Notes: a model not told the origin generated them from the sequence alone. A DNA stretch of 28,714 nucleotides from CAYSPU01 sp964432995 (GCA_964432995.1 CAYSPU010000042.1:1-28714); one strand, 5' to 3'. Counted from the first letter of the stretch, positions 1 to 7,190 are shown. Made by a program: numbers and translations.

Positions 1-223
1 ATTCGCATGTCATCGGCGGACTGGCCGAGGTGGCGGTCACGGTGAACTGGGCCGTTGCGCCCAGGCTGACGGAGGCGTTCGTAGGGTCGTTCGTGATATA
101 TGGTTGGGCATTGGCCCAGTGCCACGCAACAAAGACTGCTGAGAGCGCTGCGAGCCTTGTGCTTCTTCGGACCGGCCTGCCGGTCAGGACCGTCGGAACT
201 GTCAGTTGGAAAGGCGTTTTCAT
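1..223 (-). CDS. Secreted Ig-like-domain protein, 5' end only
   Basis: An open frame runs from the ATG at 223-221 off the left edge of the window, giving about 74 residues. Residues 1-39 look like a signal peptide: a basic stretch with RPVRRSTR, then a hydrophobic segment, then ANA before Q40. The following residues (PYITNDPTNASVSLGATAQF) match the start of a bacterial immunoglobulin-like repeat, where a 'P.N.SVSLGATA.FTV.A' pattern is usual. Such repeats are common in large secreted or surface proteins of Verrucomicrobiota and often carry a C-terminal sorting signal, which cannot be seen here. A six-codon reading frame (ATG at 240-238) ends in a TGA overlapping this ATG, and may couple translation or be chance. 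The specific role is unknown. The call rests on a short fragment, but signal peptide plus Ig-like strand is a consistent picture. Confidence 0.72.
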   Translation of the reverse strand, partial: MKTPFQLTVPTVLTGRPVRRSTRLAALSAVFVAWHWANAQPYITNDPTNASVSLGATAQFTVTATSASPPMTCE

Positions 224-405
224 AGTCGGGCTGTGTTCATCACCCTTTTCTTAGGGAAACCGCGCAGCCGATAACGAGAATTCGACTCGCCAACCACGGG
301 GCTTTCAGATCCCACGGGGGAAGAGGAGATTGTGCACGAGAGCGCGCTGTTCGCTCGTCCGCATACATGGCGCTCGCTGAAAAGGAATGCAGCGGCTGGC
401 TACCT

Positions 406-511
406 CACGGAGGATCCGAAATCCCGCGGGATAGGCGAAGGACCCGCACCGATCCCCCGTGTGGTTCATCTGCATAGTTGCCAAAGTGTCCCAACTGGCC
501 CAGCTTTGGCA
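406..511. promoter_or_regulatory. Structured leader of hicBA: three inverted repeats
   Basis: Three inverted repeats lie in the 116 bases before hicB. The outer one pairs 406-416 with 451-461 (10 of 11 positions). Inside it is a perfect 12-bp palindrome, ATCCCGCGGGAT, at 421-432. The third pairs TGCCAAAG (479-486) with CTTTGGCA (504-511) across 17 bases and ends 10 bases before the hicB ATG. Toxin-antitoxin operons are usually autoregulated through palindromes near the promoter, so these are candidate operators. The third could also act as an RNA hairpin close to the ribosome site. No convincing -35/-10 pair was found. Confidence 0.45.
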
Positions 512-521
512 CGTGAAGAGA

Positions 522-737
522 ATGCAGCTCACAGCCCTGCTCGAACGGGAAGGAGACGGTTACGTGGCGTTGTGCCCGGAGCTCGACGTCGCCAGCCAGG
601 GCGACAACGTCGCTGAGGCCCTCAACAACCTGCGCGAAGCCGTCGAGTTGTTCCTGGAGTGCGCCCCGGCGGAGGAAGTCGAATCCCGCTATCATCCCGA
701 GGTGTTCGTGACCCGGTTCGAAGCGGCGTATGCCTAA
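522..737 (+). CDS. hicB: Short HicB-family antitoxin
   Basis: A 71-residue protein made almost entirely of the HicB partial RNase-H-like fold: N-terminal strands (MQLTALLEREGDGYVALCPE), then LDVASQGDNVAEALNNLREAVELFLE. This is the classic 'GY.A.CPEL...SQG.T..EAL.NL.EA.ELFLE' family pattern. In this family the domain binds and blocks HicA. Larger HicB proteins carry an extra C-terminal ribbon-helix-helix or HTH DNA-binding domain; here the chain stops soon after RYHPEVFVTRFEAAYA, so that domain is absent. The ATG at 522 is chosen because homology starts there; a GTG at 459 would add 21 unrelated residues. It precedes and overlaps the toxin by 8 bp, the reverse of the hicA-hicB order seen in many genomes. 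Family assignment is firm; activity is inferred. Confidence 0.88.
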   Translation: MQLTALLEREGDGYVALCPELDVASQGDNVAEALNNLREAVELFLECAPAEEVESRYHPEVFVTRFEAAYA

Positions 738-951
738 GCTCGGCATCTTCTCCGGCGACGCAGTATGCCGGATCCTTGAAGAAGAGGGCTTCCAGAGGGT
801 GCGGCAGCGCGGAAGTCACATCGTCATGCAGAGACGCACGGAACGTGGCTGCACGACGGTTCCGGTCCCCGACCACCGAACGATCCGGATTGGCACCCTC
901 CAAGCCATCATCCGGCAAAGCGGCCTCGCCAAAGAGAAGTTCATGCGCTGA
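730..951 (+). CDS. hicA: HicA-family mRNA interferase toxin
   Basis: A 73-residue protein with the HicA double-stranded-RNA-binding-like fold. The helix AVCRILEEEGFQRVRQRGSH leads into the catalytic His30 of the 'GSH' motif. Next comes the strand IVMQRR, then the VPVPDHRTIRIGTLQAIIRQ segment, which corresponds to the conserved 'vP.H....l..gTL..Il.qagl' stretch, and finally LAKEKF. HicA toxins are ribosome-independent RNases that cleave mRNA and are neutralised by HicB. The ATG at 730 lies inside the last codons of hicB (8-bp overlap), so the two are translationally coupled with the antitoxin made first. The key His and fold are intact, so there is no sign of decay. It faces the helicase gene tail-to-tail across 447 bp of repeat-rich sequence. 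Confidence 0.9.
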   Translation: MPKLGIFSGDAVCRILEEEGFQRVRQRGSHIVMQRRTERGCTTVPVPDHRTIRIGTLQAIIRQSGLAKEKFMR

Positions 952-1251
952 ACAGCTCTCGTCGCCGTCTCCTTTCTGGCTGTGGCTACGGTGCCGACGC
1001 CGTCGAAGTTCAGCACCGCCTCAGCTCGTGGTTGGACCTACGATCAAGCTCTTTGAAGGGTTTTGCACTGAAGACCCGTCCCTTTGTATTCCCGGCCGGG
1101 CGCATTTGCACACGCCCGGCGCGTGGGAAATATGCGGGCTAGGCGGCTGCCGGGACCCCGGGCGGCCACACGCGGGAGCGTGGGCGCAGCGGTCACGCCC
1201 CCTCGCGGTCTCGCCATTGCTGCAAACCCCCGCCCAGTCCTTTCGCAGCCT

Positions 1252-1293
1252 GTGTGCAACTTTTTGTCGTATATGCGACAAGAAGTTGCACAC
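1252..1293. repeat. 18-bp-arm palindrome, divergent relative of the 20420/27709 repeat
   Basis: GTGTGCAACTTTTTGTCG (1252-1269) pairs with 1276-1293 at 17 of 18 positions, the odd one being a T opposite G, around a 6-base loop (1270-1275). Like the two identical palindromes at 20420-20461 and 27709-27750, its arms begin with GTGCAA and contain CTTT and TTGT, and it has a similar total length of about 40 bp. The sequences are not alignable end to end, so common descent is only suggested. It lies between convergent genes and could end transcription in either direction. Confidence 0.6.
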
Positions 1294-1361
1294 CACGCCG
1301 GGAAGATAGGTGAAGGCTTGCCCGCCGAGCACCGCTGAGGGGGCAGACTCAGATCAACACC

Positions 1362-1397
1362 CCGCCTGCGCATGGGCGGGCGATCGCCCGCAGGCGG
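1362..1397 (-). terminator. Candidate stem-loop downstream of the DinG-like helicase
   Basis: CCGCCTGCG (1362-1370) pairs with CGCAGGCGG (1389-1397). This overlaps a perfect 16-bp palindrome, GCGGGCGATCGCCCGC, at 1376-1391, so two mutually exclusive stems are possible. It lies immediately after the helicase TAA (1401-1399). No strong T-run follows on the minus strand, so an intrinsic terminator is only a possibility. Confidence 0.4.
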
Positions 1398-1398
1398 A

Positions 1399-3612
1399 TT
1401 AGACGATCTCTACGGGGCACTTGGGCACGGCGTCGAGAAAGGCCTGGCCGTAGCGCTTGGTCAGAATCCGATTGTCCAGCACCACCACGATCCCGCGGTC
1501 GGTCGTGGTGCGGATGAGCCTGCCAACTCCCTGTCGGAACTTCAGGATGGCCTCGGGGAGTGAGAACTCGGTGAAGGGATTGCCGCCACGCGCCTCGATG
1601 GCCTCGATGCGGGCTTCGATCAACGGATGATCCGGCACGGCGAACGGCAGCCGGGTGATGATGACGTTCGAGAGCGCCTCGCCGGGGACATCGACCCCCT
1701 GCCAGAAGCTGTCGGTTCCGAAGAGCACGGAATCGACGTCCTCCTTGAACTTCTCGAGCATGGTCGAGCGCGGGGTGCCGGTGCCCTGGATGAAACACTC
1801 GAGCCCCAGCTTGTCGAAGAACGCCGCCATCCGCTCGCCCACGTCCAGCATGAGCCTGAAGTTGGTGAAGAGAACGAACGCCTTGCCGTGGGTTTGCCGG
1901 ACGAAATGCTCGATCCAGTGAACCAGGGCGTCACGGTATTCGGCCGAGCGCGGGTCGGGCATCTTCTGCACCACGTACACACGCATCTGGCGTTCGTAGT
2001 CGAAGGGGGATCCGACCTGGAGGGCGCGGGCCTCTTCGCCGCCGATGCGCTCGAGGAAGTAGTGCAGGCCGGGCGCGCGGTCGGCATCGGCGGGGGGCGA
2101 TGCGGGTGGGGAACCGCGGCGCCGGTTGCGGGGCGGGCGCGCTGCCGGCGGTGGTTCGGCTTGGCCGGCATCCGGGGCTTCGGGAGCGCTCGCGGGCGCG
2201 CTGCGCGACGACGTGGAGAGGGTGGCGCTGGTGAGGATCACCGAGGTGTCCGCGCCGAAGAGCCGCTGGCGCAGGAAGGCCGCCACGTCCACCGGCGCCG
2301 CGTTGAGCGCCAGGTTCTGACGCGCCTTGCCGTAGCGCTCGACCCAATAGACACAATCGTCCGCCCGATGGCTGAGGAAGAGGGCGATTTCCTCCCGCAG
2401 TTCGGCCAGGCGCCGGTTGCATTCGGCGAGTTCCTCGGCGGTTTCGCGATCGTTGCTCCCCTGGATCAGCTCGCTGACGGACTGGCGCAATCGTTGCAGG
2501 GGCAGCGTGACCGTGTCCGGCGCGAGGTCGGGGCGGCGCACCCGGAGTTCGGTCCAGGAACGCGGGGGCGGGGAGTCGTCGTTCTCCTCCCCGGTCGTCC
2601 GGCGCCCCGACGTTCGGCGCTGCTGCCGGTGGAGTTCTTCGCAGGCGTCTTCGACGGTCTGGAAGAAGCCATCGGCTTCCTGCAGCAGGTCGGCCACGAG
2701 TTGCTGGGGGCGATCCTGGCGGAGGGTGGCGAGGAGGCCTTTTGCGGTGCGGGGATTCCAGAGGCGCTGGAGCGTATAGCGGACCTGGGCGCTGGAGACA
2801 TTGAGGCCGATGTGATGGGAGGCCACGGTCTCGAGGTGTTGCGCCTCGTCGAAGACGACGAAGTCGTTTCGGAACAGGAGGCCGGTTTCGACTTGTTCGT
2901 CGACGGTTCCCAGGAGCGTGAAGAACAACGTGTGGTTGACCACGAGGACGTCGGAACCCAGGACCCGGCTGCGGGCCCGCTGGAAGAAACAGGGGCCGTG
3001 GTCCTTCGCGAAATCGGATCCCGAGCCGCACAGTTTGGTCGAGCAGACGCCGCGTTCCGAACAGACTTGCGCCCAGACCTTGGGGTCGGGCTCAAGGTCG
3101 AAATCGGAGAGGCTGCCGTCCTGGGTGGTCTTGGACCATTCGTAGATGCGGTGGAGCTCCTGGGTTTCGGGGGAGGTGAAGAGGGTATCGGCCTGCTGGA
3201 GCACTTTGTGCAGGCGCCGGGTGCAGAGGTAGTTCTGCCGGCCCTTGAGCATGGTGTGGCGGAAGTCCACGGGCAGGACCTGCTGCAACATCGGCAGATC
3301 TTTCTCCGTCAACTGTTCCTGCAAGTTGATCGTGTGGGTGGAAACGATCGCCTTCTTCTTGCGGGCGGTGGCGAACAGGATGGCGGGAATCAGGTAGGCG
3401 AGGCTTTTTCCCACGCCCGTGCCCGCCTCGACGGCGAGGTGCTCCCCCTCCACGAGCGCACGCGCCACGGCCACCGCCATCTGCTGTTGCTGGGGGCGGA
3501 ACTCGAAGTTGCGCGCCCGGGAGAGCAGACCGCTGGGCGAGAAGATCTGTTCGACCTCCGCCACCAGGTCGGCAGTCTCGCGGCCGCCGGCGCCTTCGAC
3601 CAATCGGATCAT
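1399..3612 (-). CDS. dinG: DinG/XPD-family ATP-dependent DNA helicase
   Basis: A 737-residue superfamily 2 helicase of the DinG type, which unwinds DNA 5'-3' during repair and R-loop removal. Visible motifs in order are: FRPQQQQM (38-45, Q-like motif), Walker A GTGVGKS (64-70), DEAQH (255-259, DEAH-type box II), TSATLS (461-466, motif III), GTDSFWQGVD (632-641) and QGVGRLIR (694-701, motif VI). Cysteines 130, 184, 190, 195 and 208 lie between Walker A and DEAQH, where this family holds a 4Fe-4S cluster. Residues 467-514 are an Ala/Pro/Arg-rich low-complexity insert. The ATG at 3612 overlaps the upstream acyltransferase stop as ATGA, fixing the start. An open frame continues far upstream but is antisense-type shadow within that neighbour. 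Very likely a real DinG-like helicase; the exact subfamily is uncertain. Confidence 0.93.
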   Translation of the reverse strand: MIRLVEGAGGRETADLVAEVEQIFSPSGLLSRARNFEFRPQQQQMAVAVARALVEGEHLAVEAGTGVGKSLAYLIPAILFATARKKKAIVSTHTINLQEQLTEKDLPMLQQVLPVDFRHTMLKGRQNYLCTRRLHKVLQQADTLFTSPETQELHRIYEWSKTTQDGSLSDFDLEPDPKVWAQVCSERGVCSTKLCGSGSDFAKDHGPCFFQRARSRVLGSDVLVVNHTLFFTLLGTVDEQVETGLLFRNDFVVFDEAQHLETVASHHIGLNVSSAQVRYTLQRLWNPRTAKGLLATLRQDRPQQLVADLLQEADGFFQTVEDACEELHRQQRRTSGRRTTGEENDDSPPPRSWTELRVRRPDLAPDTVTLPLQRLRQSVSELIQGSNDRETAEELAECNRRLAELREEIALFLSHRADDCVYWVERYGKARQNLALNAAPVDVAAFLRQRLFGADTSVILTSATLSTSSRSAPASAPEAPDAGQAEPPPAARPPRNRRRGSPPASPPADADRAPGLHYFLERIGGEEARALQVGSPFDYERQMRVYVVQKMPDPRSAEYRDALVHWIEHFVRQTHGKAFVLFTNFRLMLDVGERMAAFFDKLGLECFIQGTGTPRSTMLEKFKEDVDSVLFGTDSFWQGVDVPGEALSNVIITRLPFAVPDHPLIEARIEAIEARGGNPFTEFSLPEAILKFRQGVGRLIRTTTDRGIVVVLDNRILTKRYGQAFLDAVPKCPVEIV

Positions 3613-4292
3613 TCCTGGAGGCGGCGGGCCGCAATCTCGACCGTCGCGCGGTTTTTGGCGATGTGGCCGGGAGGGAGAACGCCGCGCCAGTTGGTGTTCG
3701 GATAGATGACGGAGCCGCGTCCCACGACGCTGCCCGGGTTCAGGACGGCGTTGCAGCCGACGTCGGTGCGATCGCCGAGCAGGGCGCCGAACTTGCGCAG
3801 GCCGGTGTCGTGGCGCCGCCCCTCGAACTCCACGGCCACCGCGGAGCCATCCAGCTTGAAATTCGAGATCTTCACCCCGGCCCCCAGGTGGGCGCGATGG
3901 CCCAGAATCGAGTCGCCCACGTAACTGAAGTGGGGCACCTGGGCGTTGTTGAACAGCACCGCGTTCTTCAGCTCGCACGAATTGCCCACCACACAGCCGT
4001 CGCCCACCAGCACGTTGCCGCGGAGGTACGCGTTGTGGCGAATCGAGCAGTTGCGCCCGATGATGGCCGGACCCTTGATCATCGCGCCATCCTCCACCTC
4101 CGTTCCTTCGCCGATGAACACGTCCTCCGCGATCCAGGCGATGCCGTCGCAGCGGTTGTGCAGCCCCGGGCGCAAGTGCGCGCGCGTGTAGTCCCCGATG
4201 CGCGACAGCGCTTCCCAGGCATAGGCGCACCCAGCGAACAAGGCCGCATGCTCCGTCTGCGTCAGATCAAACAAGTCAGCCGGTGCAAACAT
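3609..4292 (-). CDS. Left-handed beta-helix (hexapeptide repeat) acyltransferase, GlmU C-terminal-like
   Basis: A 227-residue protein with a short helical N-terminus (MFAPADLFDLTQTEHAALFA) followed by imperfect hexapeptide turns such as IAEDVFIGEGTEVEDGAMI, KGPAIIGRNCSIRHNAYLRG and VLVGDGCVVGNSCELKNAVL. It resembles the acetyltransferase half of GlmU and sugar-nucleotide-associated LbH proteins (HFSYVGDSILGHRAHLGAG, NFKLDG, LGDRTDVGCNAVLNPG). No nucleotidyltransferase domain is attached. Family knowledge suggests transfer of an acetyl or similar group to a sugar, perhaps in cell-wall precursor synthesis. The substrate is not evident. The ATG at 4292 is where homology begins; an in-frame start at 4439 would add 49 basic residues that look non-coding. 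It is the first gene of a two-gene unit with the helicase. Confidence 0.85.
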   Translation of the reverse strand: MFAPADLFDLTQTEHAALFAGCAYAWEALSRIGDYTRAHLRPGLHNRCDGIAWIAEDVFIGEGTEVEDGAMIKGPAIIGRNCSIRHNAYLRGNVLVGDGCVVGNSCELKNAVLFNNAQVPHFSYVGDSILGHRAHLGAGVKISNFKLDGSAVAVEFEGRRHDTGLRKFGALLGDRTDVGCNAVLNPGSVVGRGSVIYPNTNWRGVLPPGHIAKNRATVEIAARRLQE

Positions 4293-4469
4293 GCGCGGAC
4301 GATAGCGGGCCCCGAACGGTTTGGGAAGCCGCGTCCGTTGTGCCGCGGATTCCCCTGCGGATCCCGGGACCGCCCGGGGTATCTGCCTGGGTTTTGACCG
4401 CGGACAGCGGATGGGCACGGATAGAAACAGGAGACCCAATTCCCTCCCGCCATCATCCGCGCCATCCTG

Positions 4470-4509
4470 TGATCCGCGGTTCTCCGCGAGGTGCCCCTGA
4501 TCCGCGGTT
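4470..4509. repeat. Direct repeat TGATCCGCGGTT, two copies
   Basis: The 12-bp sequence TGATCCGCGGTT occurs at 4470-4481 and again at 4498-4509, the second copy reaching the stop codon of the PPIase gene. Both contain the palindrome CCGCGG. The surrounding 4293-4508 spacer shows no gene. The pair may be a degenerate dispersed repeat. Confidence 0.5.
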
Positions 4510-5207
4510 TACTGGGGCTTCTCGATGGTGAGGAGTTCGACGTCGAAGAGCAAGGTGCTGCCGGGGCCGATCTTGCCACCGGGACTGCGGTTGCCATAGG
4601 CGAGCTTGGCCGGGATGAAGAGTTTCCACTTGTCGCCTTCCTTCATCAACTGGAGGGCTTCCACCCAACCGGGGATGACCCCCTCCACCTGGAAGCTGAC
4701 CGGCTCGCCGCGCTCGACCGAGCTGTCGAACACGGTCCCGTCGATGAGGGTGCCGTGGTAGTGGACCTTGACGGTATCGGTGGCCTTGGGGGTTTTGCCG
4801 GTGCCGGACTTGACAACCTTGTACTGGAGCCCGCTGGCGGTGGTTTTCACCCCTTCGAGCTTGCCGTTCTTGGCGAGGAACTCGTCGCCCTCCTTGACGT
4901 TCTTTTCGGCGGCGACCTTGTCACGCGCCTCCATCTTGGCGGCCAGTTCGGTGCGGAACGCCTCGAGGGCTTGGCGCAGTTCGGAGTCGGACAGCGCCGG
5001 CTTCCCGGCGAAGGCGTCGACCAGACCGGCGGCCAGGGCTTTGGCGTCCAGATCGAGGTCCTGGCCCTTCAGGTTCGTGGCGATGTCGGCACCGATCGCG
5101 TAGCTGGCGCGCTGCCGGGCGTCTTTGAGGTCGGGTTTCTCCTGGGCCAGAGCCGAGCCGGCGCAGAGGCCGACGATCAGGAGACCGGAGACGAGGGATC
5201 CGTTCAT
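4509..5207 (-). CDS. Exported FKBP-type peptidyl-prolyl cis-trans isomerase (FkpA/Mip-like)
   Basis: A 232-residue protein with a signal peptide (residues 1-21, ending SALA before Q22). A helical dimerisation-type region follows (about 26-112, including RQRASYAIGADIATNLKGQD and the Met/Glu/Lys-rich AAKMEARDKVAAEKN). The C-terminal FKBP domain is at about 120-229. The FKBP signature is clear: VKVHYHGTLIDGTVFDSS, VIPGWVEALQLMKEGDKW, IPAKLAYG and GPGSTLLFDVELL. The layout is that of FkpA/Mip proteins, which speed proline isomerisation during folding of periplasmic and outer-membrane proteins. The ATG at 5207 is the only start giving the signal peptide. It appears to be transcribed alone, with 208 bp separating it from mazG upstream. 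Function is well supported. Confidence 0.94.
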   Translation of the reverse strand: MNGSLVSGLLIVGLCAGSALAQEKPDLKDARQRASYAIGADIATNLKGQDLDLDAKALAAGLVDAFAGKPALSDSELRQALEAFRTELAAKMEARDKVAAEKNVKEGDEFLAKNGKLEGVKTTASGLQYKVVKSGTGKTPKATDTVKVHYHGTLIDGTVFDSSVERGEPVSFQVEGVIPGWVEALQLMKEGDKWKLFIPAKLAYGNRSPGGKIGPGSTLLFDVELLTIEKPQ

Positions 5208-5415
5208 AGGGAGTCAGGTTGCCGCAAGGGAAGCGCGGACGGTTATCATGTGAGGCTGCGCATTCAGGCTGCGGCATGCCTTGGACGCAGCGGCGGCAGC
5301 ATCCACAGGCCCCCCCCGGGCGTCAAGCAAATGCCCGATGCCAACTGCCCAAGCCAACCGGCGGCCGCAGGATTCCCACGTGCGGAACGGCAGGAGGGCT
5401 TCCGGTGCTGCGGCG

Positions 5416-6108
5416 TCAGCCCCGCCGGTCGGCGCGTGGCTTGTGTCGGCGTTCGGTTCGCCGCCATTGGCCCTCGCGGCGCCGGGCTTCGGTGCGCAGG
5501 AGGAACTCCGCGGACCACCCGTTGGCCTGGGCCGCCTGCGCCAACTCGAAGAGCTGTCGCGCGAGCGCGGCTCGCGTCGGGCGCGGGCGGGGCGAGACCG
5601 CGGGCGGGAGCAGACCCGCCTTGCGCGCCTTTTTGACCAACTTCTCGACGCGCAGCAGCGCCGGCAGGTGGCGGGGAATGCCGTCGAGGGCGGAGCGGCG
5701 TTCGTGGCGGGTGCCGGCCTTCTCCGTCTGTTTGATCCGGTCCCATTGGGCCCAGACGGCCTGGGCCGTGCGGGCGGTGGAATTGCCGAAGACGTGGGGA
5801 TGCCGCCGGATGAGTTTCTCGTTCAAGACACGACAGACGGTGTCGAAGTCGAAGGCGCCGCGTTCCCGGGCCAACTGGGCGTGGAAGACGATTTGGAGGA
5901 GCAGATCGCCGAGTTCCTCCGCCATCTGGTGATCGTCGCCCGCCTCGATGGCGTCGAGCAGTTCATAGACTTCCTCGACGGCGTGGTAGCGCAGGGTGCG
6001 ATGGTCTTGTTCCCGGTCCCAGGGACAGCCGTTCGGGGCGCGCAAACGGGCCATGATCTCGAGCAGTTGCCGGAGGGGATCTCCGGCGGTGGGTGGCTTT
6101 TGTTTCAT
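5416..6108 (-). CDS. mazG: MazG-family nucleoside triphosphate pyrophosphohydrolase
   Basis: A 230-residue protein that should hydrolyse NTPs or dNTPs to the monophosphate and pyrophosphate, cleaning the nucleotide pool. The N-terminal MazG domain is intact: LRAPNGCPWDREQ (22-34), EEVYE (45-49) and EELGD (64-68) supply the EExxE...ExxD magnesium-binding residues. RRHPHVFG (101-108) is also typical. The C-terminal half is shorter than in full-length MazG (roughly 260 residues) and has no second EExGD motif. It retains RVEKLVKKARKAG and an ending with FLLRTEARRREGQW. The last 30 residues are Arg-rich. The ATG lies only 5 bp after the proB stop, so the two genes are probably co-transcribed. Confidence 0.92.
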   Translation of the reverse strand: MKQKPPTAGDPLRQLLEIMARLRAPNGCPWDREQDHRTLRYHAVEEVYELLDAIEAGDDHQMAEELGDLLLQIVFHAQLARERGAFDFDTVCRVLNEKLIRRHPHVFGNSTARTAQAVWAQWDRIKQTEKAGTRHERRSALDGIPRHLPALLRVEKLVKKARKAGLLPPAVSPRPRPTRAALARQLFELAQAAQANGWSAEFLLRTEARRREGQWRRTERRHKPRADRRG

Positions 6109-6113
6109 GGGGA

Positions 6114-7190
6114 CTAGAGCACCACCAGGTTGTCGCGATGAACCACCTCGACGCGCTGCAGCGCCCCCGCGCGGATCTGGTCGGAGCCGAACTCGGCAAT
6201 GCCGCGGGCGAACTCGGTCCCTTCGAGGTCGCAGATGCGGACGACCTCGCCTTCGTCGAAGTCTCCTTCGCAGCGGGCGATGCCCGGAGGCAGGAGACTT
6301 TTGTTCCGTTCCCGGAGGGCTTTCCTGGCGCCATCATCGACGAACAGCGTGCCGCGCGGGTGATGGAAGAAGGCGATCCAGCGTTTCCGGCCGCGCAGTT
6401 TCTGCGGTGCCGGCAGGAACAAGGTGCCTTCTTCCTGGCCGCCCAGGATACGTTCCAGGACCTGTTTCTTGCGGCCGCAGGCGATGACCAGCGGGATGCC
6501 GGAGCGGACGACGATCTTGGCGGCCTGGATTTTGGTGGCCATGCCGCCGACGGCCGTGGCGCTCCCGGTGCCGCCGGCCAACCGCTCGATCTTCTCGTCA
6601 ATCGTCGGCACGCGGCTGATCGTCCGCGGCTGGGCTTTGCCGAAGTTCTCGATGACCCCGTCGACGGTGGTGAGGATGGCCAGGAGATCGGCCGGGAGGA
6701 GGCAGGCAACCAGCGCGGCGAGCCGGTCGTTGTCGCCGAACTTGAGTTCGGTGACGGAGACCGCGTCGTTTTCGTTGATGATGGGGACGACGCCGCGGTC
6801 GAGGAGCGTGACGAGGGTATTGCGGGCGTTGAGGTGGCGTTCGTGATGTTGGAGGTCGTCGTGAATGAGGAGGACCTGGGCGACGGCGAGGCCGTGGCGG
6901 GCGAAGAGCTTCTCGTAGGTGGCCATGAGCCGGCACTGGCCGACGGCGGCGCAAGCCTGCAGTTCGGAGAGGTCGGAGGGCCGTTTCACGTAGCCCAGCG
7001 CGCCCATGCCCGCGCCGACCGCACCGGAGGTGACCAGGACGACTTCGCGACCGGCGAGGCGCTGGGTGGCGACCTGGCCGACCAGTTGCTCGAGTTGGGC
7101 CAGGTCGGGCTGTTTGCTGCTGTCGGTCAGGACACCGGTTCCGAGTTTGACGACCAAGCGGTTGACTCTGCGGAGGGCCTCGCGCTGCAT
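6114..7190 (-). CDS. proB: Glutamate 5-kinase with C-terminal PUA domain
   Basis: A 358-residue enzyme catalysing ATP-dependent phosphorylation of L-glutamate, the first step of proline synthesis. The amino-acid-kinase domain shows RLVVKLGTG (11-19), VLVTSGAVGAG (51-61), INENDAV (138-144) and FGDNDRLAALVA (151-162), followed by LTTVDGV and GGTGSATAVGGMATKIQAA. A PUA domain occupies about 275-350 (GTLFVDDGARKAL, IARCEGDFDEGEVVRICD, EFARGIAEF). Size and order match full-length ProB. No proA is adjacent, so the next pathway enzyme must be encoded elsewhere. It is the first gene of a proB-mazG unit and is divergent from the M42 peptidase, with about 100 bp for both promoters. Start ATG at 7190. 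Confidence 0.96.
   Translation of the reverse strand: MQREALRRVNRLVVKLGTGVLTDSSKQPDLAQLEQLVGQVATQRLAGREVVLVTSGAVGAGMGALGYVKRPSDLSELQACAAVGQCRLMATYEKLFARHGLAVAQVLLIHDDLQHHERHLNARNTLVTLLDRGVVPIINENDAVSVTELKFGDNDRLAALVACLLPADLLAILTTVDGVIENFGKAQPRTISRVPTIDEKIERLAGGTGSATAVGGMATKIQAAKIVVRSGIPLVIACGRKKQVLERILGGQEEGTLFLPAPQKLRGRKRWIAFFHHPRGTLFVDDGARKALRERNKSLLPPGIARCEGDFDEGEVVRICDLEGTEFARGIAEFGSDQIRAGALQRVEVVHRDNLVVL

Larger units (their letters stand above)
952..1398. other. Gene-free convergent spacer rich in inverted repeats
   Basis: I see no credible gene between hicA and the helicase; the small open frames here have no recognisable protein pattern. The stretch instead holds three separate inverted repeats. 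GCCGGGCG (1095-1102) pairs with CGCCCGGC (1113-1120). A long AT-richer palindrome lies at 1252-1293, and a GC-rich structure at 1362-1397 lies beside the helicase stop. The convergent gene order makes some of these candidate transcription terminators, though none is followed by a clear T-run. Confidence 0.6.

Noticed and set aside
1084..1338. Small open frames in the hicA-helicase spacer
   Set aside because: They cover inverted repeats, have no ATG with a ribosome site and show no protein family pattern.
1627..3705. Plus-strand open frame of 692 codons opposite the DinG-like helicase gene
   Set aside because: Composition typical of antisense reading in GC-rich DNA; no motif seen.
3613..4230. 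N-terminal extension of the DinG-like helicase frame
   Set aside because: The added 206 residues read across the acyltransferase gene in another frame, and homology begins at the ATG at 3612.
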